Origin: Alginatibacterium sediminis
GTDB lineage: Bacteria > Pseudomonadota > Gammaproteobacteria > Enterobacterales > Celerinatantimonadaceae
Length of the DNA stretch: 64,000 nt
Assembly: GCF_003610775.1 (NCBI RefSeq)
Contig: NZ_RAQO01000008.1
Coordinates: 372,001-436,000 of the forward strand
Reading direction: 5' to 3'
Shown: piece by piece, positions 52,623-62,129 of the stretch
Numbering within the stretch: the stretch's first letter is position 1
Layout of the letters: every line of letters begins with the position of its first letter
Notes under the pieces: generated by a model
Databases searched by the model: none
What the model saw: the letters and a program-made list of their open reading frames with translations, nothing else
What the model was told of the DNA's origin: nothing
Translations under genes and position numbers: made by a program

Positions 52623-53150
52623 ATAACGTAATGGTAGGCGACGCGCTTGCCAATAACGACCTCGCCAATAAGGGTTATCTAAATCAGAAATGATGACGCC
52701 CTTTTTGGTCGAGACGTGTAAGAACTGATTCTCCCCGACATACATACCAACATGCCGTTGTTGTGAACTAATTCTAAAGAACACTAAGTCGCCGATTTCT
52801 AGCTGACTTTTTTTAATCAAATCACCTTGTTTCACTTGCCCTAAGGTTGTGCGCGGTAATTCGATATTGAAACGCTCTAGATAGGTCAGCGATACAAACG
52901 CTGAGCAATCGATGCCTTTACGACCAACGCCACCATAGCGATAAGGAGTGCCAGACCAATCATCGTACTGCAGCATTAAACGCTGATGGATATCAGAGGG
53001 GGTTTTGATCGTCGAGGATGAATGCAGGTAACGCACTTTCGACAAACTATCAGCGCCACTGGCGACACTGGCTTGTTCTGGCCCTTGACTAGAACATGCT
53101 GCCAAGGCCAACAAGACCAGAACTAAACTTAGCTTTCTTAAAACCATCAT
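52617..53150 (-). CDS. NlpC/P60-family lipoprotein endopeptidase
   Basis: A 177-residue lipoprotein (signal [13 protein letters not shown]) with a C-terminal NlpC/P60 domain. Catalytic cysteine in [12 protein letters not shown], histidine in [17 protein letters not shown] with the third residue shortly after; PYRYGG precedes the cysteine. Such proteins (E. coli MepS, NlpC) cut peptidoglycan stem peptides. I start at the ATG at 53150; an upstream GTG would add 14 residues ahead of the lipoprotein signal. Followed upstream by the mrcB gene on the same strand. Confidence 0.88.
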   Translation of the reverse strand: MMVLRKLSLVLVLLALAACSSQGPEQASVASGADSLSKVRYLHSSSTIKTPSDIHQRLMLQYDDWSGTPYRYGGVGRKGIDCSAFVSLTYLERFNIELPRTTLGQVKQGDLIKKSQLEIGDLVFFRISSQQRHVGMYVGENQFLHVSTKKGVIISDLDNPYWRGRYWQARRLPLRYL

Positions 53151-53201
53151 AGTGCGTTTTCCAAATCCGTTCTCAAGCCACTGCTCCACCACCAGTTTTC
53201 G

Positions 53202-55565
53202 TTAGTTAAAGATTTTCTCAAACCACGATTTTGCTTTTTTAACTGGTTCATTAATTACACTAGTATTACAGCTTTCGCTCTGATTTTTAAGTGTCGCGTT
53301 GGCTGGCAACAATACTGTGTTACCACAATTAGCAGCAACTGCCCGGCCGCTATCCTTTGAAAAGTGGATCCAAGCCAAGTTATCGGGCTGCAATGCCCGC
53401 AAGCTTTGCGGGTAACTACGCTTGAGATAGGCACTATAAATCGGCAAGGCAGCGCTTGATCCTGTCACTCCAGCGGGGCTGTTATCATCGCGTCCAACCC
53501 ATACCGTTGCAATTTCACGTTGGTCGATACCCACAAACCAGCTATCTCGCAAATCGTTGGTGGTGCCCGTTTTACCAGCAATATCAATTTTAGGGTACTG
53601 TGCGCGCAACGAACGAGCAGTACCATAGCGAGTCACTTGGCTCATATTATGTAAGGTTAAAAAATTAGCTAATTCGTCAAAGCGCCTTTCGGAGCTCAGT
53701 TGCTGCTGGTACAAGGTATCGCCTTGGCCGTCTTGGATTTGCTCAATACTAAATAGTGGCCGGTATTCTCCATCAGCGCCAAGCGTTTGATACATTTGGG
53801 CCACTTCAATTGGCGACATAGCAGTGCTTCCCAAGACTAAGGATGGATTTGGGTTAATAGATTTGTCGTAGCCAGCTGCTTGCATAGTCTTAACCACATT
53901 TTTTAGTCCAACCTGCATGCCCAAGCGCACAGTAGGTACATTCAAGGAGTTCATTAAGGCCTGGTGGAGCATCACCGGCCCTCGAAATTTTTTGTCGTAG
54001 TTCTTAGGACTCCATTTGCTGCCATCGCCCAACGTTAACGTTAGAGGATTATCATCAATTAGTTCGCCCATGTGATGACCCTGCTCATAAGCGGTTAGAA
54101 ATACGAAAGGCTTGGCAAGGGAGCCTATCTGCCTAAGCCCATCAAGTGCACGGTTAAACCCTATCAAACTTGGATCCCGGCCAGACACCAAGGCTCTTAC
54201 AGCGCCGCTATGGCGCTCACTAACCACCATTGCCGCTTCTAGCTTGCCGCTTTTATCGATGCGTTTGAGTTGCTCACTCGTCGCTTGTTGTGCATATCGC
54301 TGTGAAATAGGATCGAGGGTGGTAAATACTCGAAGTCCATTGTATTGCGACCAATCTTGGCCGAGATTACTTAGTTCACGGCGTACTAACGACACAAAGC
54401 CCGGTACCTTTTGATAAGCCATTTGCCCGCGTTTTATCACCCCAAGATCTTGATCTAAGGCGTCTTGATACTCCTGTTGCTCTAACTTTCCGTTTTCAAA
54501 CATCAACCGTAACACGACATCGCGGCGCTGGGATATGCGCTCAGGGTGACGCCAAGGGTCGTAATACGAGGGCCCTTTGATAATACCCACCAGCATTGCA
54601 ATTTGTGATGGTCCCAAATCTTGCAATGGCTTTCCAAAATAGAAATAGCTACCTAAGCCCATACCATGGACAGCGGCATTACCATTCTGCCCTAGGTATA
54701 CCTCATTGATGTAACTTTCTAAAATTTCTGTTTTGCTAAAGCGAAAATCAATAATCAAAGCCATGTATGCTTCTTGGATTTTCCGCCACAGACTACGTTC
54801 GCGACTTAAAAAGAAGTTTTTCGCCAGTTGTTGGGTGATGGTGCTGCCCCCTTGCACTGTTCGACCCGCTTTAAGGTTGACCAACAGCGCTCTGAGAATG
54901 GCGCTAGGTGCTACCCCATCATGCTCGTAAAAACGACGGTCTTCGGTAAGGACTAGGGTGTCGACTAAAGTGGCTGGCAGTTGCTCAAAACCCACAAACA
55001 AGCGGTCTTGTTGTTGATTAATGTTTAGACGTTCGAGGAGCAAGGGATCGAGTCGGGTTTGAGCTAATTCTTCGCCACTGTCACGTTGTACTATTTTTTC
55101 CAAGCGGTAGGGGCTAAAAGTGAGTAACAATGGTAGTTCCTGCTCTGGCCCATCTGCAAAATGGAAAGAGCGTCTGATCAGTTCAATTTTAGTTTCCGAT
55201 ACCGCATATTCTCCAGCTCGTTTAGCCCGTGATACTTTTCGATAATTGAGCAGTTTAAGCTCTTCTTGCAATTCGGCACGAGTGATGCGAAGGCCGGGGT
55301 AAAGACTCATTTCGCGGCCATAAACAACAGCTGGCAACTCCCATTTATCTCCGACAAAGCGCGCCTGAATTTTAGAATCGAGATAAACACCCCATAGCAG
55401 TAATACTGCCAGCAACACCAAACCCAACTTGAATGTTAAAGCCATCAAGGTCTTTATCCAGGAACGTTTCTGCGGGCGGGTTCGTTTTTTATTCGCGTTT
55501 TTACTACGTTTGGGGGCACGTTTAGAAGACGCTTTACTTGATTTAGTTTTTGATTTTAAAGGCAT
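53202..55565 (-). CDS. mrcB: Penicillin-binding protein 1B, bifunctional
   Basis: Glycosyltransferase and transpeptidase of peptidoglycan synthesis. A basic cytoplasmic tail and one membrane helix (about 40-60) precede the UB2H domain (about 75-160). The glycosyltransferase has catalytic EDRRFYEHDGV and QGGSTITQQLAKN, and the transpeptidase has SLAKPF (nucleophile), SLN and GKTGTTND. UB2H marks it as PBP1b, activated by LpoB. The start is uncertain: I prefer the ATG at 55565 (787 residues); a TTG at 55604 is possible and neither has a good ribosome site. Confidence 0.93.
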   Translation of the reverse strand: MPLKSKTKSSKASSKRAPKRSKNANKKRTRPQKRSWIKTLMALTFKLGLVLLAVLLLWGVYLDSKIQARFVGDKWELPAVVYGREMSLYPGLRITRAELQEELKLLNYRKVSRAKRAGEYAVSETKIELIRRSFHFADGPEQELPLLLTFSPYRLEKIVQRDSGEELAQTRLDPLLLERLNINQQQDRLFVGFEQLPATLVDTLVLTEDRRFYEHDGVAPSAILRALLVNLKAGRTVQGGSTITQQLAKNFFLSRERSLWRKIQEAYMALIIDFRFSKTEILESYINEVYLGQNGNAAVHGMGLGSYFYFGKPLQDLGPSQIAMLVGIIKGPSYYDPWRHPERISQRRDVVLRLMFENGKLEQQEYQDALDQDLGVIKRGQMAYQKVPGFVSLVRRELSNLGQDWSQYNGLRVFTTLDPISQRYAQQATSEQLKRIDKSGKLEAAMVVSERHSGAVRALVSGRDPSLIGFNRALDGLRQIGSLAKPFVFLTAYEQGHHMGELIDDNPLTLTLGDGSKWSPKNYDKKFRGPVMLHQALMNSLNVPTVRLGMQVGLKNVVKTMQAAGYDKSINPNPSLVLGSTAMSPIEVAQMYQTLGADGEYRPLFSIEQIQDGQGDTLYQQQLSSERRFDELANFLTLHNMSQVTRYGTARSLRAQYPKIDIAGKTGTTNDLRDSWFVGIDQREIATVWVGRDDNSPAGVTGSSAALPIYSAYLKRSYPQSLRALQPDNLAWIHFSKDSGRAVAANCGNTVLLPANATLKNQSESCNTSVINEPVKKAKSWFEKIFN

Positions 55566-55784
55566 TAATTGACGCTTTTTTGCTGGGAGAACACGAAAAT
55601 TCAAGACACACTTACGAAGTTGTCCATGAGAAGAGCTCAGTCTAACACCGACAACTCATCAAAACATCAGCAAGACTCGAGTTGTTTGCTTGGGAAAAAT
55701 AACTATAAATCAAACAAGTGATTGAAAAAATTTGATAAAAATATATGCGTATAGCTATTGCTCAAAAAGCTATGAGTAATCACA

Positions 55785-57443
55785 ATGCTAAAAGAATGGA
55801 CGTTTAGCTCAAGGACAAATAGCTCAATGCTGCAAGGAAAAGCTAGCCAAGTTGACGATCAATCAAACCCTCTAAGCACTGCCGACAACAAAACTAATAA
55901 CTTACATTGGGATCTTTGGGTTTTACTGTTTTTTATCGTGATTTGCAGCGCAGCCGCAATCCACTTCGATATATTCGAAGAGCTGGTCGAGCTCACTGAA
56001 AAGTATGAAAAATACCAGCTGGACGAAGTCTTTACTGTTCTTATCTGTTGCAGTGTGTTTTTTCTGGTCTTCTCTATTCGCCGAGTGCACGAACTTCGCT
56101 CTGAAATGCAACATCGTTTACATATTGAAAAAGGCCTTTTCCAACAAGCCATGTTTGATGAACTGACAGGCTTGCCAAATCGTCGTTACTTTACCGCTTT
56201 ACTCAACCAACGTATCGAGTGGAGTCATGATAACAAGCAACAACTGGCTTTGGTGTTACTGGATATCTCAGATTTCAAACTAATTAACGATATCCAAGGC
56301 CACGCTACCGGAGACAAACTGCTACAGGCAGTTGCTAAATTTTTAAAGCAAAGCTCCCCTAATCAAGAATATTTAGCCCGCCTAAGCGGCAACGAATTCG
56401 CAATAATCATTAATGCTGAACAGTTAAAAGTTGAATTGAGCGCTCAAAAAATGCTCGATAGTTTAACCCAAGGTTTTTTACTCAAAGGAGAGCTCAAGCG
56501 TTTACAAGCCGCTATAGGGATTAGTTGCATGAGCTCTGAGAGCGATACTGCCGAGGAATTGCTCCGAACCGCCAATATAGCCCTGCACGAAGCAAAGCGC
56601 CAAGGTAAGCATCGCTATGCTCAGTTTGTTCCGATCATGGATCTAAAACTCCGCAAGCGAAAACAGCTTGAAATAGCCCTGCGCCAAGCCATCAACAACA
56701 ACCTGTTGGAGCTGCATTATCAGCCTATTTTTTCCTGCGCTGAGCAGAAACTGTTGGGTTATGAAGCACTTTGTAGATGGAACGACCCTACCCTTGGTTC
56801 GGTTAGCCCTGACATATTTATAGACATCGCAGAAGAAACCGGTTTAATCGAGCCTCTAGGCCGATGGGTAATGCGTGAAGCCATTCGAGAAGCGACAGCT
56901 TGGCCTGCTGAATTATTTGTCTCTGTCAATGTTTCCCCAAAGCAGTTTTACCGTAAAAGCTTCGTTGACTCCATTAGTAATGCGCTGCGTGAACATCAAC
57001 TTGCAGCACACCGTTTAGAAATAGAAATTACTGAAAATTGTCTTGTACTTGAGCCCGAATCGGCCAGTAAAGCCCTATTTGAACTTAAGGAAATGGGAGT
57101 TAGTAGCGCTCTTGATGACTTTGGTACCGGATATTCTAGTCTCAGTTACTTACGAAACTTTAAGTTCGATAAGCTTAAAATTGATCGCTCGTTCATCGAG
57201 TTTTTACATCTTAGCGACGACGACCAAATGCTGGTACGCGCAATCATTGAAATGAGCAGCAGTTTAGGAATGACCACAACCGCTGAGGGAATCGAAGCAG
57301 CAGAGCAGTTACAAATACTGCAACAATTGGGAGCGCATCAGGTTCAAGGTTTTTTACTTGGTAAGCCCAAGAATGCCATGACAACCAAGCAACACTGCAT
57401 GTCTGAGCTTCTCTCGGCGCATAGTGCCGCCGACGGCGACTGA
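55785..57443 (+). CDS. GGDEF-EAL protein with degenerate cyclase motif
   Basis: A 552-residue membrane protein. Two hydrophobic segments (about 43-60, 82-97) form an N-terminal sensor. The GGDEF domain (120-285) has SGNEF at 201-205 instead of GGDEF, so cyclase activity is unlikely. The EAL domain (292-545) keeps EAL at 327-329 (YEALCRW), SVNVSPKQF, EITEN, DDFGTGYSSL (444-453) and the KLKIDRSF lysine motif, so phosphodiesterase activity is expected. GAG precedes the ATG. Its stop abuts hrpB's stop on the other strand. Confidence 0.92.
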   Translation: MLKEWTFSSRTNSSMLQGKASQVDDQSNPLSTADNKTNNLHWDLWVLLFFIVICSAAAIHFDIFEELVELTEKYEKYQLDEVFTVLICCSVFFLVFSIRRVHELRSEMQHRLHIEKGLFQQAMFDELTGLPNRRYFTALLNQRIEWSHDNKQQLALVLLDISDFKLINDIQGHATGDKLLQAVAKFLKQSSPNQEYLARLSGNEFAIIINAEQLKVELSAQKMLDSLTQGFLLKGELKRLQAAIGISCMSSESDTAEELLRTANIALHEAKRQGKHRYAQFVPIMDLKLRKRKQLEIALRQAINNNLLELHYQPIFSCAEQKLLGYEALCRWNDPTLGSVSPDIFIDIAEETGLIEPLGRWVMREAIREATAWPAELFVSVNVSPKQFYRKSFVDSISNALREHQLAAHRLEIEITENCLVLEPESASKALFELKEMGVSSALDDFGTGYSSLSYLRNFKFDKLKIDRSFIEFLHLSDDDQMLVRAIIEMSSSLGMTTTAEGIEAAEQLQILQQLGAHQVQGFLLGKPKNAMTTKQHCMSELLSAHSAADGD

Positions 57444-59936
57444 CTATAACGCTAGTTTCTTCTTGGTTAAATGGCTTGCAACAGCTGTACTGGGGTCATC
57501 AGGCCATGGATGTTTCGGGTAACGGCCTCGCATTTCCTTCTTAACAGAAGGGTAAGCATTTTTCCAAAAACTAGCCAGGTCTTGGGTGAGTTGCAAGGGA
57601 CGCTGAGCTGGTGACAACAACTCCAAGGTTATTCCAATTTTATTGCCAAGCAGCGGGCTACTTGGTTCCCCAAAGACTTCTTGTAGCTTTAGGCTAACCT
57701 TCGCGTTCTCGCCGCTGTAGTCAATCACATGGCTGCGACCAGAAGGTGCCTTGTAACGAAGCGGTAGCAGTTGTTCTAGTTGTTGTTGTTGTGTCCAGCT
57801 CAATAGCGCTTTGATAATACTGAGCCAGTCAAGCTTCTGTAAGCTTTTGTAGCTTGTAACACCATCAATAAATGGCGCTAGCCATTGTTCCATGGTTGCG
57901 TGTAAGTGCACGGGATCAAGTGCAGGCCAATCATCAAGTTCAAACCACGTTTTAGCTTTTAAGGCGCGATCTAGATATGACAGAGCAGGCTTACTAATCG
58001 GCAGTTTTGACCATGCTTGTTGTTGCCAGTACTCTATAACACATCTTTGAGAAGCAGCTGGACTGATCAAGCCACCGGCTTTAGATTCTAGGCAAAGCTG
58101 CCCTAAGTAGCGGCCTGTGCGCGCAACTACTTTTTGTAGTTGTTGATCCCAAAAGCAGCGTTCTTGGTTTTGGATTAAGCCAGGACGATATTGCTCCAGT
58201 TGAGTCAAACTAAGCGGACATAGTAAACTAGCCGTCGCTTGAGAGCGGCCCTCAGGCCAATACATGTCGATAATGATATTGGCGGCATAATCGGCTTGCT
58301 CGCTGGAACTCAGCTGTTGCCAATCTTTTATTTCTGCCCCAAAGCCTGCACTGCTACTAAGTACGCCATCACCACGATTCATGGCAATACGATCAATAAA
58401 CGCAAAACTAAGTAAAACACCATCAATGCTGGCGTCTTGCTTGGTACTTTCGTCAAGTTCGAAATGTCTTAATAGCTGACGCTCAAGCCTATGACTCGAT
58501 TGTTTTGCCTTCGAGCTTAGTTGGGTAAAATGACGTATACGCTGACTTAAACTAAGCCCATCCAATCGAGTATCACTCTCCAGAGTAACCACGATATGAA
58601 TGGCTCGGCGCAGCAAGGCCGAACTTTCTAACTGAGAATGAACCAAAACCAGCATCGCTGCAAAACGCAATGATATTGGTAACAACATTGCCCTGCGCCC
58701 AGCGTGACTAACTTGACCATCAGTTTTCAACAAACCCAGTTGTCTTAACAAGACATTGGCTCGCTTAATCGCCGACTGCGGTGGCGGGCTCATCCATGCC
58801 AACTGCTCTGAGCTTGCTCCCCAACTCGCAAGTTCAAGACATAGTTCACTGAGGTCACTGCGCTCTATGGCGGGTGTCGTATGCGCTGGCTGATGGTCAA
58901 ATTGAACTTGGGTGTAAGCACGAAAACAATGCCCAGCTTTTAAACGCCCGGCCCTACCTGCACGCTGTGTGGCACTATCTCGGCAAATGAGTCGCGTACT
59001 TAAATGCATACTGCTGCTTTTCGAGTGCCACTGCGCATAACGTTCCTGGCCAGAATCAATAACTAAGTGCACCCCTTCAATGGTTAAACTAGTTTCTGCG
59101 ATATTGGTACTTAATACGAGTTTCCGATGTCCCGCAGCTGGTGCACTAATCGCGGCTTGTTGCTCAACCAGGGTCAACTGCCCATATAAGCAATGTACTG
59201 AGCTTGTCTCACTCTCCAAATAAGCTAGCCGCTGAGCAAGGGCTTTGATTTCCGCAGCACCAGGCAAAAAAACTAAAATAGAACCTTCATAGGTATTGAA
59301 CACCTCAATACATAAGGCTGCAAAGTTTTGCGCCCAGTTTCTATCGCGAGCCACGCTTTGGTAATGGTATTGAATGGGATAACTGCGCCCTTCACTGCGC
59401 AGTGCTATAGCATCCGGCATCAGGGACAATAGAGCGTCACTGTTTAAAGTTGCCGACATCACCATTAGCTTTAAATTTTCATTGTAAACTTGCTGTACTT
59501 CCAGGCACAAAGCCAAACCGAGATCGGCGTGCAAGCTGCGTTCATGAAATTCATCAAAAATCACCAAGCTCACTCCTTTTAGCTCGGGATCACTTTGCAG
59601 CATTCTGGTTAGCACCCCTTCGGTGACTACCAACAAGCGTGTTTTCTTTGATTCTTTGCCCTCTCCTCGCATGCGATAGCCAATCTGTTCACCAAGCGGC
59701 TCACCGATCTGTTGGGCCAAATACCTGGCAATATTCCGGGCCGCAATACGCCGAGGCTCCAGCAAAATAATCTGACCTGGTAATTTGCATTCAAGTAAAA
59801 GAAACAAGGGCAAGGCTGTCGACTTACCAGCACCTGGAGGTGCTTCAACGATAAACTGGCCTTTGGAACTTAAAGCTGCCGCCAGAGGCTCAAATAAGGC
59901 CTCTACGGGCAGATTTTGTTGGGGGTAGTGTTGCAA
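57444..59936 (-). CDS. hrpB: ATP-dependent RNA helicase HrpB
   Basis: DEAH-family helicase of 830 residues. Walker A in APPGAGKSTALPL (about 31-43), DEFHERS (DEAH-like), SATLNSD, TNIAETSLTIEGVHLVIDSG (motif V), QRAGRAGRLKAGHC (motif VI). The HrpB-specific tail includes GRYPKHPWPDDP near the C-terminus. Physiological role unclear in E. coli. The start is a TTG at 59936 overlapping no gene but only two bases after the yajD stop. A later start would cut the N-domain. Confidence 0.94.
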   Translation of the reverse strand: MQHYPQQNLPVEALFEPLAAALSSKGQFIVEAPPGAGKSTALPLFLLLECKLPGQIILLEPRRIAARNIARYLAQQIGEPLGEQIGYRMRGEGKESKKTRLLVVTEGVLTRMLQSDPELKGVSLVIFDEFHERSLHADLGLALCLEVQQVYNENLKLMVMSATLNSDALLSLMPDAIALRSEGRSYPIQYHYQSVARDRNWAQNFAALCIEVFNTYEGSILVFLPGAAEIKALAQRLAYLESETSSVHCLYGQLTLVEQQAAISAPAAGHRKLVLSTNIAETSLTIEGVHLVIDSGQERYAQWHSKSSSMHLSTRLICRDSATQRAGRAGRLKAGHCFRAYTQVQFDHQPAHTTPAIERSDLSELCLELASWGASSEQLAWMSPPPQSAIKRANVLLRQLGLLKTDGQVSHAGRRAMLLPISLRFAAMLVLVHSQLESSALLRRAIHIVVTLESDTRLDGLSLSQRIRHFTQLSSKAKQSSHRLERQLLRHFELDESTKQDASIDGVLLSFAFIDRIAMNRGDGVLSSSAGFGAEIKDWQQLSSSEQADYAANIIIDMYWPEGRSQATASLLCPLSLTQLEQYRPGLIQNQERCFWDQQLQKVVARTGRYLGQLCLESKAGGLISPAASQRCVIEYWQQQAWSKLPISKPALSYLDRALKAKTWFELDDWPALDPVHLHATMEQWLAPFIDGVTSYKSLQKLDWLSIIKALLSWTQQQQLEQLLPLRYKAPSGRSHVIDYSGENAKVSLKLQEVFGEPSSPLLGNKIGITLELLSPAQRPLQLTQDLASFWKNAYPSVKKEMRGRYPKHPWPDDPSTAVASHLTKKKLAL

Positions 59937-59938
59937 AG

Positions 59939-60274
59939 CTATTTCTTCATGCGAGCTTTAAGGTCGGCAAAAGGATTATGGGTTGCTACATCGCGTTTCA
60001 GGTCTTCACCGGCTTCAACTGTACTGCCGTATTGCGCAGCTTCCGTATATTTAGAGTGTTCATGGTCATGGCAATATAAACACAACAGCTCCCAATTCGA
60101 GCCATCGTTAGGATTGTTACTATGGTCATGATCCATATGGTGCACGGTTAACTCTCGCAAATTAGAGTAAACAAACTCTCGAGCACAGCGTCCACAAACC
60201 CAAGGAAATAGCTTCAAAGCTCGCTCTCGGTAGCCGTGTTCCATTGATGCGTAATTACTCGGTATATGCGCCAT
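59939..60274 (-). CDS. yajD: HNH-nuclease family protein YajD
   Basis: A 111-residue HNH protein like E. coli YajD. Residues GYRERALKLFPWVCGRCAREF and LTVHHMDHDHSNNPNDGSNWELLCLYCHDHEH contain the zinc cysteines (CGRC, CLYC) and the HH-N-H core. Whether it cuts DNA in vivo is unknown. The gene is directly followed by hrpB. Confidence 0.9.
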   Translation of the reverse strand: MAHIPSNYASMEHGYRERALKLFPWVCGRCAREFVYSNLRELTVHHMDHDHSNNPNDGSNWELLCLYCHDHEHSKYTEAAQYGSTVEAGEDLKRDVATHNPFADLKARMKK

Positions 60275-60367
60275 AAAAAGTTCCTAAAAATAAATTCATG
60301 TTCAAGGCTTCATCCTATATGATTTTGCCAGATATCTCATCATTCCCCGTCATACACAGGCTAAAAA

Positions 60368-61057
60368 ATGCAACTTGAATTAAGCCCCGCGACCTTAGTC
60401 AAACGTTACAAACGTTTTTTGGCTGACGTGCAATTACCTAATGGCCAACAACACACAATTTACGTGAGCAACACGGGTGCAATGACTGGCTGCGCAACCC
60501 CTGGTGATCAAGTATGGTTTAGCACTAGCAACAACCCGAAACGCAAATATGCCCACAGTTGGGAACTTAATTTAACCCAGCAGGGTGACTGGATTTGTGT
60601 GAATACCGCAGCGGCTAATATGCTAGTGAAAGAGGCCTTACTCGACCAGAAAATAGCTGAGCTAAATGATTATGAAGAGATAAAAGCTGAAGTGAAATAT
60701 GGTGAGAATAGCCGCATTGATTTCTTGCTTCGACAACCCGGTTTAGCCGATTGCTATGTCGAGGTAAAAAGTTGTACTTTATTGCAAGATAATCAAGGTT
60801 ATTTTCCGGATGCTGTCAGTGTTCGCGGGCAAAAACACTTAAGCGAATTGATGGCGATGAAAGCCCAAGGCAAACGTGCTGTATTATTGTTCGCGGTGCT
60901 ACACAGCGGTATCAGTAGCGTGAAGGCCGCCACCCATATAGATCCCAAGTATGCACAATTATTAGAACAAGCGAAGGCCGCCGGTGTTGAAGTGCTTTGC
61001 TATAAAGCCAGTATCGATCAGAATCATATGCGACTTGATCAACGACTTTCGAATTAA
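60368..61057 (+). CDS. sfsA: DNA-binding/sugar fermentation stimulation protein SfsA
   Basis: A 229-residue SfsA protein (E. coli 234). Marks are [24 protein letters not shown]-like [34 protein letters not shown] and [10 protein letters not shown], of a nuclease-like fold. Reported as a regulator of maltose genes in E. coli; biochemical role uncertain. It lies opposite yajD with 93 bases between. Confidence 0.93.
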   Translation: MQLELSPATLVKRYKRFLADVQLPNGQQHTIYVSNTGAMTGCATPGDQVWFSTSNNPKRKYAHSWELNLTQQGDWICVNTAAANMLVKEALLDQKIAELNDYEEIKAEVKYGENSRIDFLLRQPGLADCYVEVKSCTLLQDNQGYFPDAVSVRGQKHLSELMAMKAQGKRAVLLFAVLHSGISSVKAATHIDPKYAQLLEQAKAAGVEVLCYKASIDQNHMRLDQRLSN

Positions 61058-61093
61058 ACTCGATAATTACGCGCGTTTCATCATGGTAACTAA

Positions 61094-61117
61094 GAAAAAA
61101 GGGCCATAAGGCCCTTA
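61094..61117 (-). terminator. Terminator of the outer-membrane protein gene
   Basis: Stem AAGGGCC/GGCCCTT with loop ATAA; on the minus strand a run of T follows. About 20 bases past the gene's stop. Confidence 0.85.
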
Positions 61118-61136
61118 CTCGACAATAACACAGCTC

Positions 61137-61934
61137 TTAGAACTGATAATTCACTTCGACCCGGTGCTCACCACGGTCAAAGGCTACATCTTGGCTAAAG
61201 TTAGCGAAGTAACGCACGTTGGTTCGCGGATTTATCTGATAAGAAGCCGCAATTTCATGGGTCAGTATATTACTAGAGCCAGCGAAATATTGGTCTTTAT
61301 ACCAAACGCTATCACCCGATAGCGTGGTCAGCCACATGGGATTGTAGTTCAACCAAATCTTATCAGTGACTTCAATTTTTGAATACATACCCACAACAGC
61401 AAAGGTCCCAGGAATCGAATAGCCTGAACCGAAATCGGTTCCAGTAATCCCATTTTCACTCAAAGTTTGATCAATATTATTGCCAAATGATACGCCAAGA
61501 CCCGCTAAAGGATATAGCTGTACCGGGCCCAGCTTTGGTAGTGCTTGGATCAGGCTATAAGATGCGGTACCCATCTCACTAGCAAAACTGTAGTTAACAT
61601 CAATCTGAGAGCCGCGCCCGTTTGTTAAGTCGACACCAAAATTTCGGTATCGAATTGAATCAAAACTATCGGTGGCATGATCTCGATAAGCCAAGCTTTC
61701 GCCGAGTACGCCTTTGGCCTCAAGTACATTCATACCCATGGTGGTGTCTTTGCCAGTGTCGTAGGTTTGGCCTACTTTAATATTGATACCTTTATCGGTA
61801 TAACCTATGCCCGCTTGGGTATAAACGGCTAAGGGATCTGACATATCTTGAAGGTTGTCATCACTGGCCAAAACCGGCCAAGAAAGTGCCGCGATTATGC
61901 TGAAGGGTAGTAATTTAAGAACGTTTGAATGCAT
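61137..61934 (-). CDS. Outer-membrane beta-barrel protein, unknown function
   Basis: A 265-residue exported protein. Signal peptide (MHSNVLKLLPFSIIAALSWPVLA) is followed by alternating beta-strand pattern with aromatic belts (SQIDVNYSFASEMG, KIEVTDKIWLNYNPMWL, REIAASYQINPRTNVRYFANF-like) and ends VEVNYQF, the terminal Phe recognised by the BAM machine. I cannot assign a specific porin family. It is divergent from a LysR gene, with an inverted repeat between, so it is a likely target. Confidence 0.78.
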   Translation of the reverse strand: MHSNVLKLLPFSIIAALSWPVLASDDNLQDMSDPLAVYTQAGIGYTDKGINIKVGQTYDTGKDTTMGMNVLEAKGVLGESLAYRDHATDSFDSIRYRNFGVDLTNGRGSQIDVNYSFASEMGTASYSLIQALPKLGPVQLYPLAGLGVSFGNNIDQTLSENGITGTDFGSGYSIPGTFAVVGMYSKIEVTDKIWLNYNPMWLTTLSGDSVWYKDQYFAGSSNILTHEIAASYQINPRTNVRYFANFSQDVAFDRGEHRVEVNYQF

Positions 61935-62008
61935 GGAGATGGGTGCCTTTTAGAATGTGCGCACTCCTTGTTGTGGGGCAAAATTGCTAATTTCAATCCT
62001 TCGATGAT

Positions 62009-62024
62009 GTTGCCAAGTGGCAAC
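62009..62024. promoter_or_regulatory. Inverted repeat between outer-membrane gene and LysR gene
   Basis: GTTGCCA-AG-TGGCAAC, seven-base perfect arms, about 75 bases upstream of the barrel gene and 106 bases upstream of the LysR gene. Candidate operator. Confidence 0.45.
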
Positions 62025-62129
62025 CGCACATCAATTTAATTACTGTATTCTATCGGCATGTCACCTTGCCTCCAATGCGTTAAGCGGTAATACTGATATA
62101 CCATTATTGCTATATTACTGAGTAAAGTA

